Source: Nonomuraea endophytica
GTDB lineage: Bacteria > Actinomycetota > Actinomycetes > Streptosporangiales > Streptosporangiaceae
Reading direction: 5' to 3'
Assembly: GCF_014203235.1 (NCBI RefSeq)
Contig: NZ_JACHIN010000013.1
Span: forward strand, 124,001 to 188,000
DNA: 64,000 nt
In this document: one piece after another, positions 49,094 through 56,629 of the stretch
Numbering within the stretch: position 1 is the first letter of the stretch
Layout: every line of letters starts with the position of its first letter
The notes under the pieces: model-generated
Seen by the model: the letters and a program-made list of their open reading frames with translations, nothing else
Database searches by the model: none
Told to the model about the DNA's origin: nothing
Program-made: the position numbers and the translations under genes

Positions 49094-50377
49094 GTGACCA
49101 CATCTGACCTGGTCGGCCTGCGGATTAAGACTGTCAGGCGACAGCGAGGGCTGTCGCAGGCCCAACTGGCGCACCCAGAACTGTCCGACAGCTATGTCTC
49201 CTTGATCGAGAGTGGCAAGCGTACCCCGACTCCTGCGGTCCTCGAGCTCCTCGCCCAGAAGCTCGACTGCTCACTCTCCTATCTGGTCAACGGCGTAACC
49301 GCCGAGCAGATGGAGGACATCGAGCTCGCACTCGGCTACGCCCGTCTGGCGCTGGAAAACGGTGAGGTCACCGAGGCCAGAACCCGGTTCGCCGAGCTGC
49401 TGGCCGACAACAACCTGACAGGTCTCACTTCACTGCGTCAAGACGTACAATTCGGACTTGCCCTGGCCACGGAGGCGTCCGGCGACCTGGCAGGCGCCGC
49501 TGAGATCCTCTGCAGGCTGCGCGAGGACGAGCTCCCCTCCGAGCGCCAGATCGAGGTCGCCAGCGCGCTGGTACGCGTCTACAAGGTCAGCGACCGCCTC
49601 ACCGAAGCGGTCGAGGTCGGGGAGGCCGTCCTCGGCTCCCCGAGCCGCCCCTCCTGGTCCGACTCCCTCATCGAGCTGGGCGCGAACCTGCTGGCCGCCT
49701 ACCTCTACAGGGGCGACCTGCTGCGGGCACGGCAGTACGCCGCCGAACTGCTCAACGCGGCGGACGCGCTCGGGACACCCCGCTCCACCGTCGCCGCGTC
49801 CTGGAACGCCTCGCTCGTCGCGCTGGCCATGGGCCAGGGCGAGGAAGCCCTGGCGCTGGCCGAGCGCGCGCTCGCGGTGCAGTCCGAGACCGGGCAGCCG
49901 CGCAACCTCGCCCGGATGCGGCTGGCGTACGCGGCCCTGCTGCTGCGTGTGCGTCCGCAGGCCAGCGGCGAGGCGCGCGAGATGGTGCTGCGCGCCAACC
50001 AGGAGCTCTCGGAGACCTCCGCGAGCACCTTCGACAAGGCCCACGGCCTGATGGAGCTGGCACGCAGCGAGATCGTCGCGGGACGTCTGGAGGAGGCGCT
50101 CGAGCACGCGGCGATGGGGCGCGACGAGGCTCCCGGCACCGCGCGGGCGGCCGGCGCCGAGTCCCACCTGTTGCTGAGCCGCGCCTACATCGGGCTGGGC
50201 AGGCTCGAATCCGCCGCGGGCGAGATCGACGCGGTCCGCGCGTGGCTGAGCCCCATGCCGGACTCCAGCAAGGTCGCCAGCACCTGGTACGCGGCGGCCG
50301 AGGGCATGGAGCAGCTCGGGGACATGGAGGGCGCTGTCGGGGCGTACCAGCGGGCGCTGGCGTCGGCCGGGTTGTAG
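49094..50377 (+). CDS. XRE-family regulator with TPR domain (candidate peptide receptor)
   Basis: 427 residues from GTG 49094. The N-terminal Cro/CI helix-turn-helix is LRIKTVRRQRGLSQAQLAHPELSDSYVSLIESGKRTPTPAVLELLAQKLDCSLSYLV. The rest is a long array of TPR helices (for example YARLALENGEVTEARTRFAEL, AAEILCRLREDELPSERQIEVASALVRVY, ALALAERALAVQSETGQPRNLARMRLAY). HTH plus about nine TPR-like repeats is the RRNPP receptor architecture (PlcR/NprR/Rap). The divergent secreted-peptide gene and the dyad in the shared promoter strengthen that reading. Target genes beyond itself and the peptide are unknown. Confidence 0.88.
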   Translation: MTTSDLVGLRIKTVRRQRGLSQAQLAHPELSDSYVSLIESGKRTPTPAVLELLAQKLDCSLSYLVNGVTAEQMEDIELALGYARLALENGEVTEARTRFAELLADNNLTGLTSLRQDVQFGLALATEASGDLAGAAEILCRLREDELPSERQIEVASALVRVYKVSDRLTEAVEVGEAVLGSPSRPSWSDSLIELGANLLAAYLYRGDLLRARQYAAELLNAADALGTPRSTVAASWNASLVALAMGQGEEALALAERALAVQSETGQPRNLARMRLAYAALLLRVRPQASGEAREMVLRANQELSETSASTFDKAHGLMELARSEIVAGRLEEALEHAAMGRDEAPGTARAAGAESHLLLSRAYIGLGRLESAAGEIDAVRAWLSPMPDSSKVASTWYAAAEGMEQLGDMEGAVGAYQRALASAGL

Positions 50378-50428
50378 CCCGGCGCGGCGGCGGGACCGGG
50401 TGGTGTCGTGGGTAGCCTTGGGGGTGCC

Positions 50429-50998
50429 ATGAACAAATCCCCGCTCGCGGCACTCACCGCGATTCTCGCCGCCCTGATCCTCCTCGGCACCGCTTCCCCC
50501 GCTCTGGCGCACGACGCGCTGCGGACCAGCGACCCGGCCAAGGGCAGCACGGTCAAGTCCGTGGACCAGGTGAAGCTGGAGTTCACCGCCAAGGTGCGCA
50601 TGCCGTTCGTCATCGTGAGGGGTGACGGCGTCGAGTTCCACCAGGGCAAGCCGGAGCTCGACGGCAAGGTGGTGACTCAGGCGCTCAAGGGCGCGCTGCA
50701 GGACGGGAAGTACACGATCGCCTACCGGGTGGTCTCCTCCGACGGGCACCCGATCGAGGGTGAGATCCCGTTCACGGTGAAGGGCGCGCCCAAGCCCGAG
50801 ACCTCGGCCACCCCGTCGGAGAGCGCGAGCGCGGCGGCGCCGTCGCCGTCCGAGCAGGTGCAGACGCCGGACCAGACTCCGGCCAGCGCCGAACAGGACC
50901 AGCCGGCCGGGTTCCCGATCTGGCTGATCATCGTGGTCGGCGCCCTGGCGGGCATCGGCATCGGGTTCCTGCTGAGCATGCGGAGAAAGAAGCCGTGA
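50429..50998 (+). CDS. copC: CopC-domain copper-binding protein, membrane-anchored
   Basis: 189 residues. The signal peptide ends at SPALA-HDALRTSDPAKGST, exposing the N-terminal His of the CopC copper site after cleavage. VKLEFTAKVRM and YRVVSSDGHPIEGEIPFTV are the conserved CopC blocks, the latter with the second site His. A Ser/Pro/Gln-rich stalk and a C-terminal helix (IWLIIVVGALAGIGIGFLL) anchor it. It is coupled by GTGA to the CopD-CtaG gene, forming a copper uptake/cytochrome oxidase maturation pair. Confidence 0.93.
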   Translation: MNKSPLAALTAILAALILLGTASPALAHDALRTSDPAKGSTVKSVDQVKLEFTAKVRMPFVIVRGDGVEFHQGKPELDGKVVTQALKGALQDGKYTIAYRVVSSDGHPIEGEIPFTVKGAPKPETSATPSESASAAAPSPSEQVQTPDQTPASAEQDQPAGFPIWLIIVVGALAGIGIGFLLSMRRKKP

Positions 50999-52971
50999 GC
51001 AAAACCGCCCGGGTGGCGCTCGGGACCGTTGCCGCAGCCGTCGCCGGGCTGGTCATCGCGCTGATCGCCGGTGGCGCGGCGTTCCCCCGGGTCATTCCCG
51101 GCATTCCGGTGGCAGGGGCGCTGACGCGCTGGGGGCTGCCGCTGTCGAAGCTGGGCATGGACGCGGCGGCCGTGGCGACCGTCGGACTGCTGCTCGTGGC
51201 GGCGTTGCTGCTGCCCAGCGACAAGGGCATGCTCGGCAAGAGCGCGCTCGGTTACGTCAAGGCCGCCTCGTGGACGGCGCTGTCGTGGTCGGGCTTCGCG
51301 TTCCTGCTGATGCTCTTCCAGCTCTCCGACCTTTACACCGACTCGGTGGCGAACGTCGTTCTCAAGAACTACATCCCGAGCTACGCCACGCAGGTCGGCA
51401 ACGGCATCGCGCTGACGCTGGTGATCCTGTTCGGGGTGGCCATCGCGCTGTTCTCGCGGGGCGCCATCACCGCCGGGGCGGCCGCTGGGCTGCTCGTGCT
51501 CGGGCTGGTCGCGCTGCTTCCCCCGGCGCTGACCGGGCACGCCTCCTCCTCGCCCAACCACGACCTGGCCACGGCAGGCCTGTCGCTGCACCTGACCGGC
51601 CTCGCGCTGTGGGTCGGCGGGCTGGTCGTGCTCGTGGTCCACGCGGTGCGCAAGGCGCCGCAACTGGAGCAGACCGCCGCCCGCTTCTCCCGCGCCGCGC
51701 TCTGGTTCTACGTGATCGTCGGCCTGTCGGGCGTGCTCAGCGTCGTCGCGCGGCTGACCGCCGTCTCCGACCTGTGGACCTCCAGCTACGGCGTGCTGAT
51801 CGTGGCCAAGACCGTGGGCTTCGTGCTGCTCGGCTACATCGGCTGGTTCCACCGCCAGCGCACCATGGTCGGCCTGGCGGCCGGTCAGCCCAGGGCGTTC
51901 ACCCGGCTGGCGGCCGGCGAGGCGCTGCTGATGTTCGCCACGGTCGGCCTCGCGGTGGCGCTCTCGCGCACCCCGCCGCCGGTGGTGAGCCTGCCCGCCG
52001 ACCGCGCGTTCGAGCTGCTGGGCTTCGCGATGCCGCCGCCGATGACGCTGCAGACGCTGGCCTCGATGTGGTGGTTCGATCTGTTCTTCGCCGCCATCGC
52101 CGCCGCCCTCGCCATCCTGTACGGCGCCGCCGTCTACCGCCTGCTGAAGCGCGGCGACAAGTGGCCCTGGGGCCGCACGGCGTCCTGGTTCATCGGCGTG
52201 GCCATCCTGGTGATCGCCACCCAGAGCGGCGTGGCCCGCTACGCCAAGGTCATGTTCAGCGTGCACATGGTCGAGCACATGACGCTGTCCATGATCGTGC
52301 CGATCTTCCTGGTGCTGGGCGCCCCGGTGACGCTGGCGCTGCGCGCGCTCAAGCCCGCCGCCCGCCGCGGCGACCGGGGCCCGCGCGAGTGGCTGACGAC
52401 GATCCTGCACAGCAGGGCCGTGAAGGTCATCGCGCACCCGGCGATCGCCACCGCGATCTTCATCGCCTCCACCTACGCGCTCTACTTCACCCCGCTGTTC
52501 GCCGGCGCGATGGAGGAGCACCTGGGCCACATCGCGATGACGCTGCACTTCCTGCTGAGCGGCAGCCTGTTCTTCTGGGTGATCATCGGCGTGGACCCGT
52601 CGCCGCACAAGCTGCCGTACGTGGGGCGGCTGTTGTTGCTGTTCGTCACCATGCCGTTCCACGCGTTCTTCGGCATCGCGCTGATGATGATGGGCACGGT
52701 GCTGGCCGCCGACTGGTATGAGCAGCTCGGGCGCACGTGGGGCGGGCCGCTGCTGGCCGACCAGAACAACGGCGGAGCCATCGCGTGGGGGTTCGGCGAG
52801 ATCCCGACCTTGATCGTTCTGCTGGCGATCGCCGTTCAGTGGTATCGCGACGAGGATCGCACGGCGCGGCGGGAGGACCGGCGCGCGGACCGCAACCCGG
52901 CGGGCGACACCGCGCTCAACGACTACAACGACTATCTCGCGCGGCTCAACAAGGCGGACAAGGGCGAGTAA
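50995..52971 (+). CDS. CopD-CtaG fusion: copper transport and caa3 oxidase assembly membrane protein
   Basis: 658 residues with about 14-15 membrane helices. The first half is CopD: TGHASSSPNHDLATAGLSLHLTGLALWVGGLVVL with conserved His residues. The second half is CtaG/Caa3_CtaG: VHMVEHMTLSMIVPIFLVLGAPV, HPAIATAIFIASTYALYFTPLF, LGHIAMTLHFLLSGSLFFWVIIGVDP and FHAFFGIALM. Fusion of the two is common in actinobacteria. It would deliver copper to cytochrome c oxidase with the upstream CopC protein. Confidence 0.93.
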   Translation: MSKTARVALGTVAAAVAGLVIALIAGGAAFPRVIPGIPVAGALTRWGLPLSKLGMDAAAVATVGLLLVAALLLPSDKGMLGKSALGYVKAASWTALSWSGFAFLLMLFQLSDLYTDSVANVVLKNYIPSYATQVGNGIALTLVILFGVAIALFSRGAITAGAAAGLLVLGLVALLPPALTGHASSSPNHDLATAGLSLHLTGLALWVGGLVVLVVHAVRKAPQLEQTAARFSRAALWFYVIVGLSGVLSVVARLTAVSDLWTSSYGVLIVAKTVGFVLLGYIGWFHRQRTMVGLAAGQPRAFTRLAAGEALLMFATVGLAVALSRTPPPVVSLPADRAFELLGFAMPPPMTLQTLASMWWFDLFFAAIAAALAILYGAAVYRLLKRGDKWPWGRTASWFIGVAILVIATQSGVARYAKVMFSVHMVEHMTLSMIVPIFLVLGAPVTLALRALKPAARRGDRGPREWLTTILHSRAVKVIAHPAIATAIFIASTYALYFTPLFAGAMEEHLGHIAMTLHFLLSGSLFFWVIIGVDPSPHKLPYVGRLLLLFVTMPFHAFFGIALMMMGTVLAADWYEQLGRTWGGPLLADQNNGGAIAWGFGEIPTLIVLLAIAVQWYRDEDRTARREDRRADRNPAGDTALNDYNDYLARLNKADKGE

Positions 52972-52999
52972 CTCCCGCGTCATGAAAGCAACCTTGTCA

Positions 53000-53042
53000 C
53001 CCCCACGTGCGTTGTATGCCCTAGTAGGCTTTCACGTGGGGG
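53000..53042. promoter_or_regulatory. 10-bp inverted repeat downstream of ctaG / upstream of HATPase gene
   Basis: cccccacgtg (53000-53009) and cacgtggggg (53033-53042) are perfect complements with a 23-base spacer that contains a possible -10 (tagtag). It may be a terminator for the copper operon or an operator for the next gene; the long loop favours a protein-binding dyad. Confidence 0.4.
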
Positions 53043-53082
53043 AGCCGGGCAGTTCTTACGGCCGCACGCGGTGGCCTGAGGG

Positions 53083-53541
53083 GTGCCGGAGTCAGGTCCG
53101 GTGCGTTGCCCGCTTGTAGAAGGGCGAGATCACTTGGCGGAAGAGACGCGCATGCGCGGGGGGCGGGGCCTGGCCGAGGAGCTGGAAGGCTGTCTCGGCG
53201 ACTGGGGCGAACGCACCGGGATCACGGTGGAGACCTGGGCGCTGCCCACGGTCGAGGTCCCGCAGCCCATCGCGCGTGCGGTGCTCGCGGTTGTTCTGGA
53301 AGCCCTTGCCAACGTCGAACGGCACAGCGGAGCACGGGTGGTCTCCGTCGCCGTGACGGCGAGCAAGAGCGGCCTGCGGATGACGGTCAGCGACGACGGC
53401 ACGGGGTTCCACGCGGCGAACGTGGGGCGCGGCATCACGCGGATGCGCGCCCACTTCGCCGAGATCGGCGGCAGCCTGTCGGTCAACAGCGTCCGCGGCG
53501 AGGGCACGACGGTGACCGGAGTGGTGCCTAGGCGAGGGTGA
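53083..53541 (+). CDS. Stand-alone histidine-kinase-like ATPase (HATPase_c)
   Basis: 152 residues from GTG 53083 (later starts possible). It contains the Bergerat fold only: N-box [18 protein letters not shown]1 VSDDGTGF, G2 [20 protein letters not shown] and the final [11 protein letters not shown], as in NarL-partner kinases (HATPase after HisKA_3). The dimerisation/phosphoacceptor region and any sensor are missing, so it cannot autophosphorylate by itself. It might be a truncated NreB/DesK-type kinase or an anti-sigma-like serine kinase. Its 3' end overlaps the convergent map gene by 14 bp. Confidence 0.75.
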   Translation: MPESGPVRCPLVEGRDHLAEETRMRGGRGLAEELEGCLGDWGERTGITVETWALPTVEVPQPIARAVLAVVLEALANVERHSGARVVSVAVTASKSGLRMTVSDDGTGFHAANVGRGITRMRAHFAEIGGSLSVNSVRGEGTTVTGVVPRRG

Positions 53542-54376
53542 GGATCTCGCTGCCGCTGTCGGTCACCAGGATGGTGTGCTCGAACTGCGCGGTGCGCTTG
53601 CCGTCCTTGGTGACCGCGGTCCAGCCGTCGGCCCACATGTCGTAGTCGATGGTGCCGAGCGTGAGCATCGGCTCGATCGTGAACGTCATGCCGGTCCGCA
53701 GCTCCACGCGCAGCGAGGGGTCCTCGTAGTGGGGGACCATCAGGCCGGAGTGGAAGCTCGTGCCGATGCCGTGCCCGGTGAAGTCGCGCACCACGCCGTA
53801 GCCGAAGCGCTTGGCGTAGGACTCGATGACGCGGCCGACGACGTTGAGCTGGCGGCCGGGCGCGACCGCCTTGATGGCGCGCATCATGGCCTCGCGGGTG
53901 CGCTCGACCAGCAGCCTGGACTCCTCGTCGACCTCGCCGACCAGGTAGGTGGCGTCGGTGTCGCCGTGGACGCCGCCGATGAAGGCGGTGATGTCGACGT
54001 TGACGATGTCGCCGTCGCGCAGCACGGTGTCGTCGGGGATGCCGTGGCAGATGACCTCGTTGATCGAGGTGCACAGCGACTTGGGATAGCCCTTGTAGCC
54101 GAGCGTGCTCGGGTAGGCGCCGTGGTCGAGCAGGAACTCGTGGCCGACCCGGTCGAGCTCGTCGGTGGTGACGCCCGGCCGTACGTGCTTGCCGACCTCG
54201 TCCAGCGCCTGGGCGGCGAGCTTGCCGGCGACCCGCATGCGCGCGATGACCTCCGGCGTCTTCACATCGGACTCACCGGTCTTGGGGCGTTTCTTGCCGA
54301 CGTACTCCGGCCGCTCGATGTGGGCGGGGACCTTACGCATGGGCGAGATCCGTCCGGGCTGGAGCAGTGTCGTCAT
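53528..54376 (-). CDS. map: Methionine aminopeptidase type I
   Basis: The 282 residues from ATG 54376 carry the five metal ligands of type I MetAP: D in [20 protein letters not shown] (two Asp), His in [11 protein letters not shown], Glu in [10 protein letters not shown] and Glu near the end (QFEHTILVT). The N-terminal extension with KRPKTG ... [19 protein letters not shown] is the usual actinobacterial linker. It removes initiator methionine from new proteins. It is divergent from the NmrA-DsbA gene. Confidence 0.95.
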   Translation of the reverse strand: MTTLLQPGRISPMRKVPAHIERPEYVGKKRPKTGESDVKTPEVIARMRVAGKLAAQALDEVGKHVRPGVTTDELDRVGHEFLLDHGAYPSTLGYKGYPKSLCTSINEVICHGIPDDTVLRDGDIVNVDITAFIGGVHGDTDATYLVGEVDEESRLLVERTREAMMRAIKAVAPGRQLNVVGRVIESYAKRFGYGVVRDFTGHGIGTSFHSGLMVPHYEDPSLRVELRTGMTFTIEPMLTLGTIDYDMWADGWTAVTKDGKRTAQFEHTILVTDSGSEILTLA

Positions 54377-54449
54377 GGGACACGAGTCTACCGAGCCCCA
54401 GTCGGTTGACAGATGCTGTGTCCCGCCACCGGAGCCTACGGTCGCAGAC

Positions 54450-55844
54450 ATGATTCTTGTTACCGGAGCTACCGGAAAAGTCGGCGGCCAGGTGGTCGCA
54501 CAGTTGCGTGAGCAGGGTGTCGAGGCGCGGGCGCTGACCCGCGATCCGAAGCGGCCCGGGGAGGTCTACGGCGACCTCGGCGACCCCGCCACGTTGGACG
54601 CCGCGCTGGACGGCGTGGACAAGGTGTTCCTCGTGTGGCCGACGCTGGCCGCCGACGGGCGGGCCGCGGAGGTGCTGAAGAAGATCACCGGGCGGGTGCG
54701 CCGGGTGGTCTACCTGTCCTCCTTGGGGGCGGAGGAGGGGACCGATCCGGTGAACTCCTCCCACCGGATGATCGAGGACCTGATCAGGGAGTCGGGCGTC
54801 GAGTGGACGTTCGTGCGGGGCGGCGGCTTCGCCGGCAACGACCTGGGCTGGGCGGCGGGCATCCGGGCCGGCGGGGTGGTGCGGGAGCCGTTCGGCGGGT
54901 GGGCCAGGTCGCTGGTGCACGAGGCTGACCTGGCCGCCGTGGGAGTGCGGGCGCTGCTGGACGACGACCACGTGGGGGCCGCGTACGAGGTGACCGGGCC
55001 CGAGGCGCAGACCCAGCAAGAGCGGGTGGAGATCATCGCCGAGGTCATCGGGCGGCCGCTGCGCTTCGAGGAGATGCCGCTGACGGAGGCCAGGGCCCAC
55101 TTCGAGACGTGGCTGCCGCCGGAGGCCGTCGACGACACCTTCGACGACATGCGCCAGCTCACCGCGCGGCCCGAGCCCGTGACCGGCGCGGTCGAGGAGG
55201 TCACCGGGCGGCCGGCGCGCACCTACCGGGAGTGGGTGGCCGACCACCGCGCGGACTTCGCCCCGCCCACGGTCGTGATGACGCTGGACCTGGCCTGCGC
55301 CTGGTCCTACCTGGGCTTCAACCGGCTGCGGACGGCGCTGGAGCGACGCCGGGCCGAGGACGCCCGGGTGGAGGTCGACTTCCGTCCGTACCAGCTGGCT
55401 CCCGGCGTGCGGGAGGTCGAGCCGCTGACGCTGGTGCACGAGCGGGCCTTCGGCCCGGAGGCGGCCACGTCGACCGAGCGGATGACCCGCCTGGGCGCGG
55501 CGGAGGGCCTCGACTACCGCTTCGACCGGGCCCGGTTCGCCAACACCTTCCAGGCGCACCGGCTGATCGCCTTGGCCTCCGCGCAGGGGCGCGGGGAGGA
55601 GATGACCGAGCGGTTGTTCCGCGCCTACTTCACCGACGGCCTTGACCTGTCCGACCTCGCGACGCTCAGGGAACTGGCCGCCGAGACCGGCGTGACCTGG
55701 CAGGACGGCGGCGCGGACGAGCTGCGGGCCAGGCTCGCCGAGGTCCAGGTCAGCGGGGTGCCGGTGTTCGAGGCCGGATCGCGCACGCTGTCCGGCGCCC
55801 AGTCCGTCGAGACCCTCTACGAGCTGATCGGGGAAGCGTCATGA
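54450..55844 (+). CDS. NmrA-like NAD(P)-binding domain fused to DsbA/FrnE-like thioredoxin domain
   Basis: 464 residues. Residues 1 to about 272 are an NmrA/SDR-atypical domain ([37 protein letters not shown]), ending in [17 protein letters not shown]. From about 276 a DsbA-family domain follows ([23 protein letters not shown] ... [10 protein letters not shown], cis-Pro kept). The usual CPWC active site is C283-A-W-S286, so the second Cys is lost and disulfide exchange is unlikely; a glutathione/mycothiol transferase-like (HCCA isomerase) role is possible. The NmrA half is a close paralogue of the next gene, which suggests tandem duplication before or after fusion. Confidence 0.85.
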   Translation: MILVTGATGKVGGQVVAQLREQGVEARALTRDPKRPGEVYGDLGDPATLDAALDGVDKVFLVWPTLAADGRAAEVLKKITGRVRRVVYLSSLGAEEGTDPVNSSHRMIEDLIRESGVEWTFVRGGGFAGNDLGWAAGIRAGGVVREPFGGWARSLVHEADLAAVGVRALLDDDHVGAAYEVTGPEAQTQQERVEIIAEVIGRPLRFEEMPLTEARAHFETWLPPEAVDDTFDDMRQLTARPEPVTGAVEEVTGRPARTYREWVADHRADFAPPTVVMTLDLACAWSYLGFNRLRTALERRRAEDARVEVDFRPYQLAPGVREVEPLTLVHERAFGPEAATSTERMTRLGAAEGLDYRFDRARFANTFQAHRLIALASAQGRGEEMTERLFRAYFTDGLDLSDLATLRELAAETGVTWQDGGADELRARLAEVQVSGVPVFEAGSRTLSGAQSVETLYELIGEAS

Positions 55845-56626
55845 TCCTGGTGACCGGAGGAACAGGAAGCGTCGGCGGCCAGGTGGTCGACCGGCTACGC
55901 GAGCAGGGCGTCGAGGCGCGGGCGCTGACCCGCGACCCGAAGCGGCCGGGGGAGGTCTACGGCGACCTCACCGACCCGGCGACCCTGGACGCCGCGCTCG
56001 ACGGCGTGGACAAGGTCTTCCTCGTCTGGCCCGTGCTCGGCGATCCCAGGAAGGCGGAGGCGGTCGGGAGGATCGCCCGGCCGGGCAGGCACGTCGTCTA
56101 CTTCTCCTCTGCCGAGGCCGGCGCGGCCGACCCGATCAACTACGCCCACGGTGAGATGGAACGCCTGGTCAGGGAGTCCGGCGCGGACTGGACGTTCCTC
56201 CGCATCACCGGCCTGGCCACCAACGACCTGCGCTGGGCGCCCGGCCTCGCGACGGGCGATGTGGCCCGCGGGCCCTTCGGCGACTGGAAGCGGACGCTGA
56301 TCCACGAGGCCGACCTGGCCGCCGCCGGGGTCCGCGTGCTGCTCGACCCGGGCCACGCCGGGCAGAGCTACGTGCTCACCGGCCCGGAGCCTCTCGACGC
56401 CGGGCAGCGGGTGCGCGTGCTCGGCGAGGTCCTGCGGCGGCCGCTGCGCTTCGAGAACATGACCCGCGAGGAGATCGCCGCACTCTACGGCGACTTCGCC
56501 GACGCGCTCCAGGACTTCCCGCCCGAGCGGGTCACCGACACCGTCGAGAAGCTGACCGGCAGGCCCGCGCGCACCTACCGGGAGTGGGCCGCCGATCACG
56601 CCCGGGACTTCGCGGGTAGCCTCTGA
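55841..56626 (+). CDS. NmrA-family NAD(P)-binding protein
   Basis: ATG 55841 overlaps the fusion gene's stop (ATGA). The 261 residues have the same domain as the N-terminal half of the upstream protein: [54 protein letters not shown], and the C-terminal [17 protein letters not shown]. Members are redox sensors (HSCARG/NmrA) or quinone reductase-like enzymes (QorB). It is probably a tandem duplicate co-transcribed with the fusion; the LuxR regulator starts four bases downstream. Confidence 0.9.
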   Translation: MILVTGGTGSVGGQVVDRLREQGVEARALTRDPKRPGEVYGDLTDPATLDAALDGVDKVFLVWPVLGDPRKAEAVGRIARPGRHVVYFSSAEAGAADPINYAHGEMERLVRESGADWTFLRITGLATNDLRWAPGLATGDVARGPFGDWKRTLIHEADLAAAGVRVLLDPGHAGQSYVLTGPEPLDAGQRVRVLGEVLRRPLRFENMTREEIAALYGDFADALQDFPPERVTDTVEKLTGRPARTYREWAADHARDFAGSL

Positions 56627-56629
56627 GAC

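Noticed and set aside
48906-49097. A 63-codon plus-strand frame overlapping the secreted-peptide gene.
   Set aside because: Its purine-rich ribosome-like stretch touches the ATG with no spacing, the translation has no recognisable feature, and it would run into the XRE start. The minus-strand signal peptide is far less likely by chance.
53761-53830. A further copy of the AAGCGCTTG operator inside the map gene (and a similar gaagcgcttc near 32133).
   Set aside because: Both lie within coding sequence, one arm base differs from the 10-mer, and neither is near a promoter.
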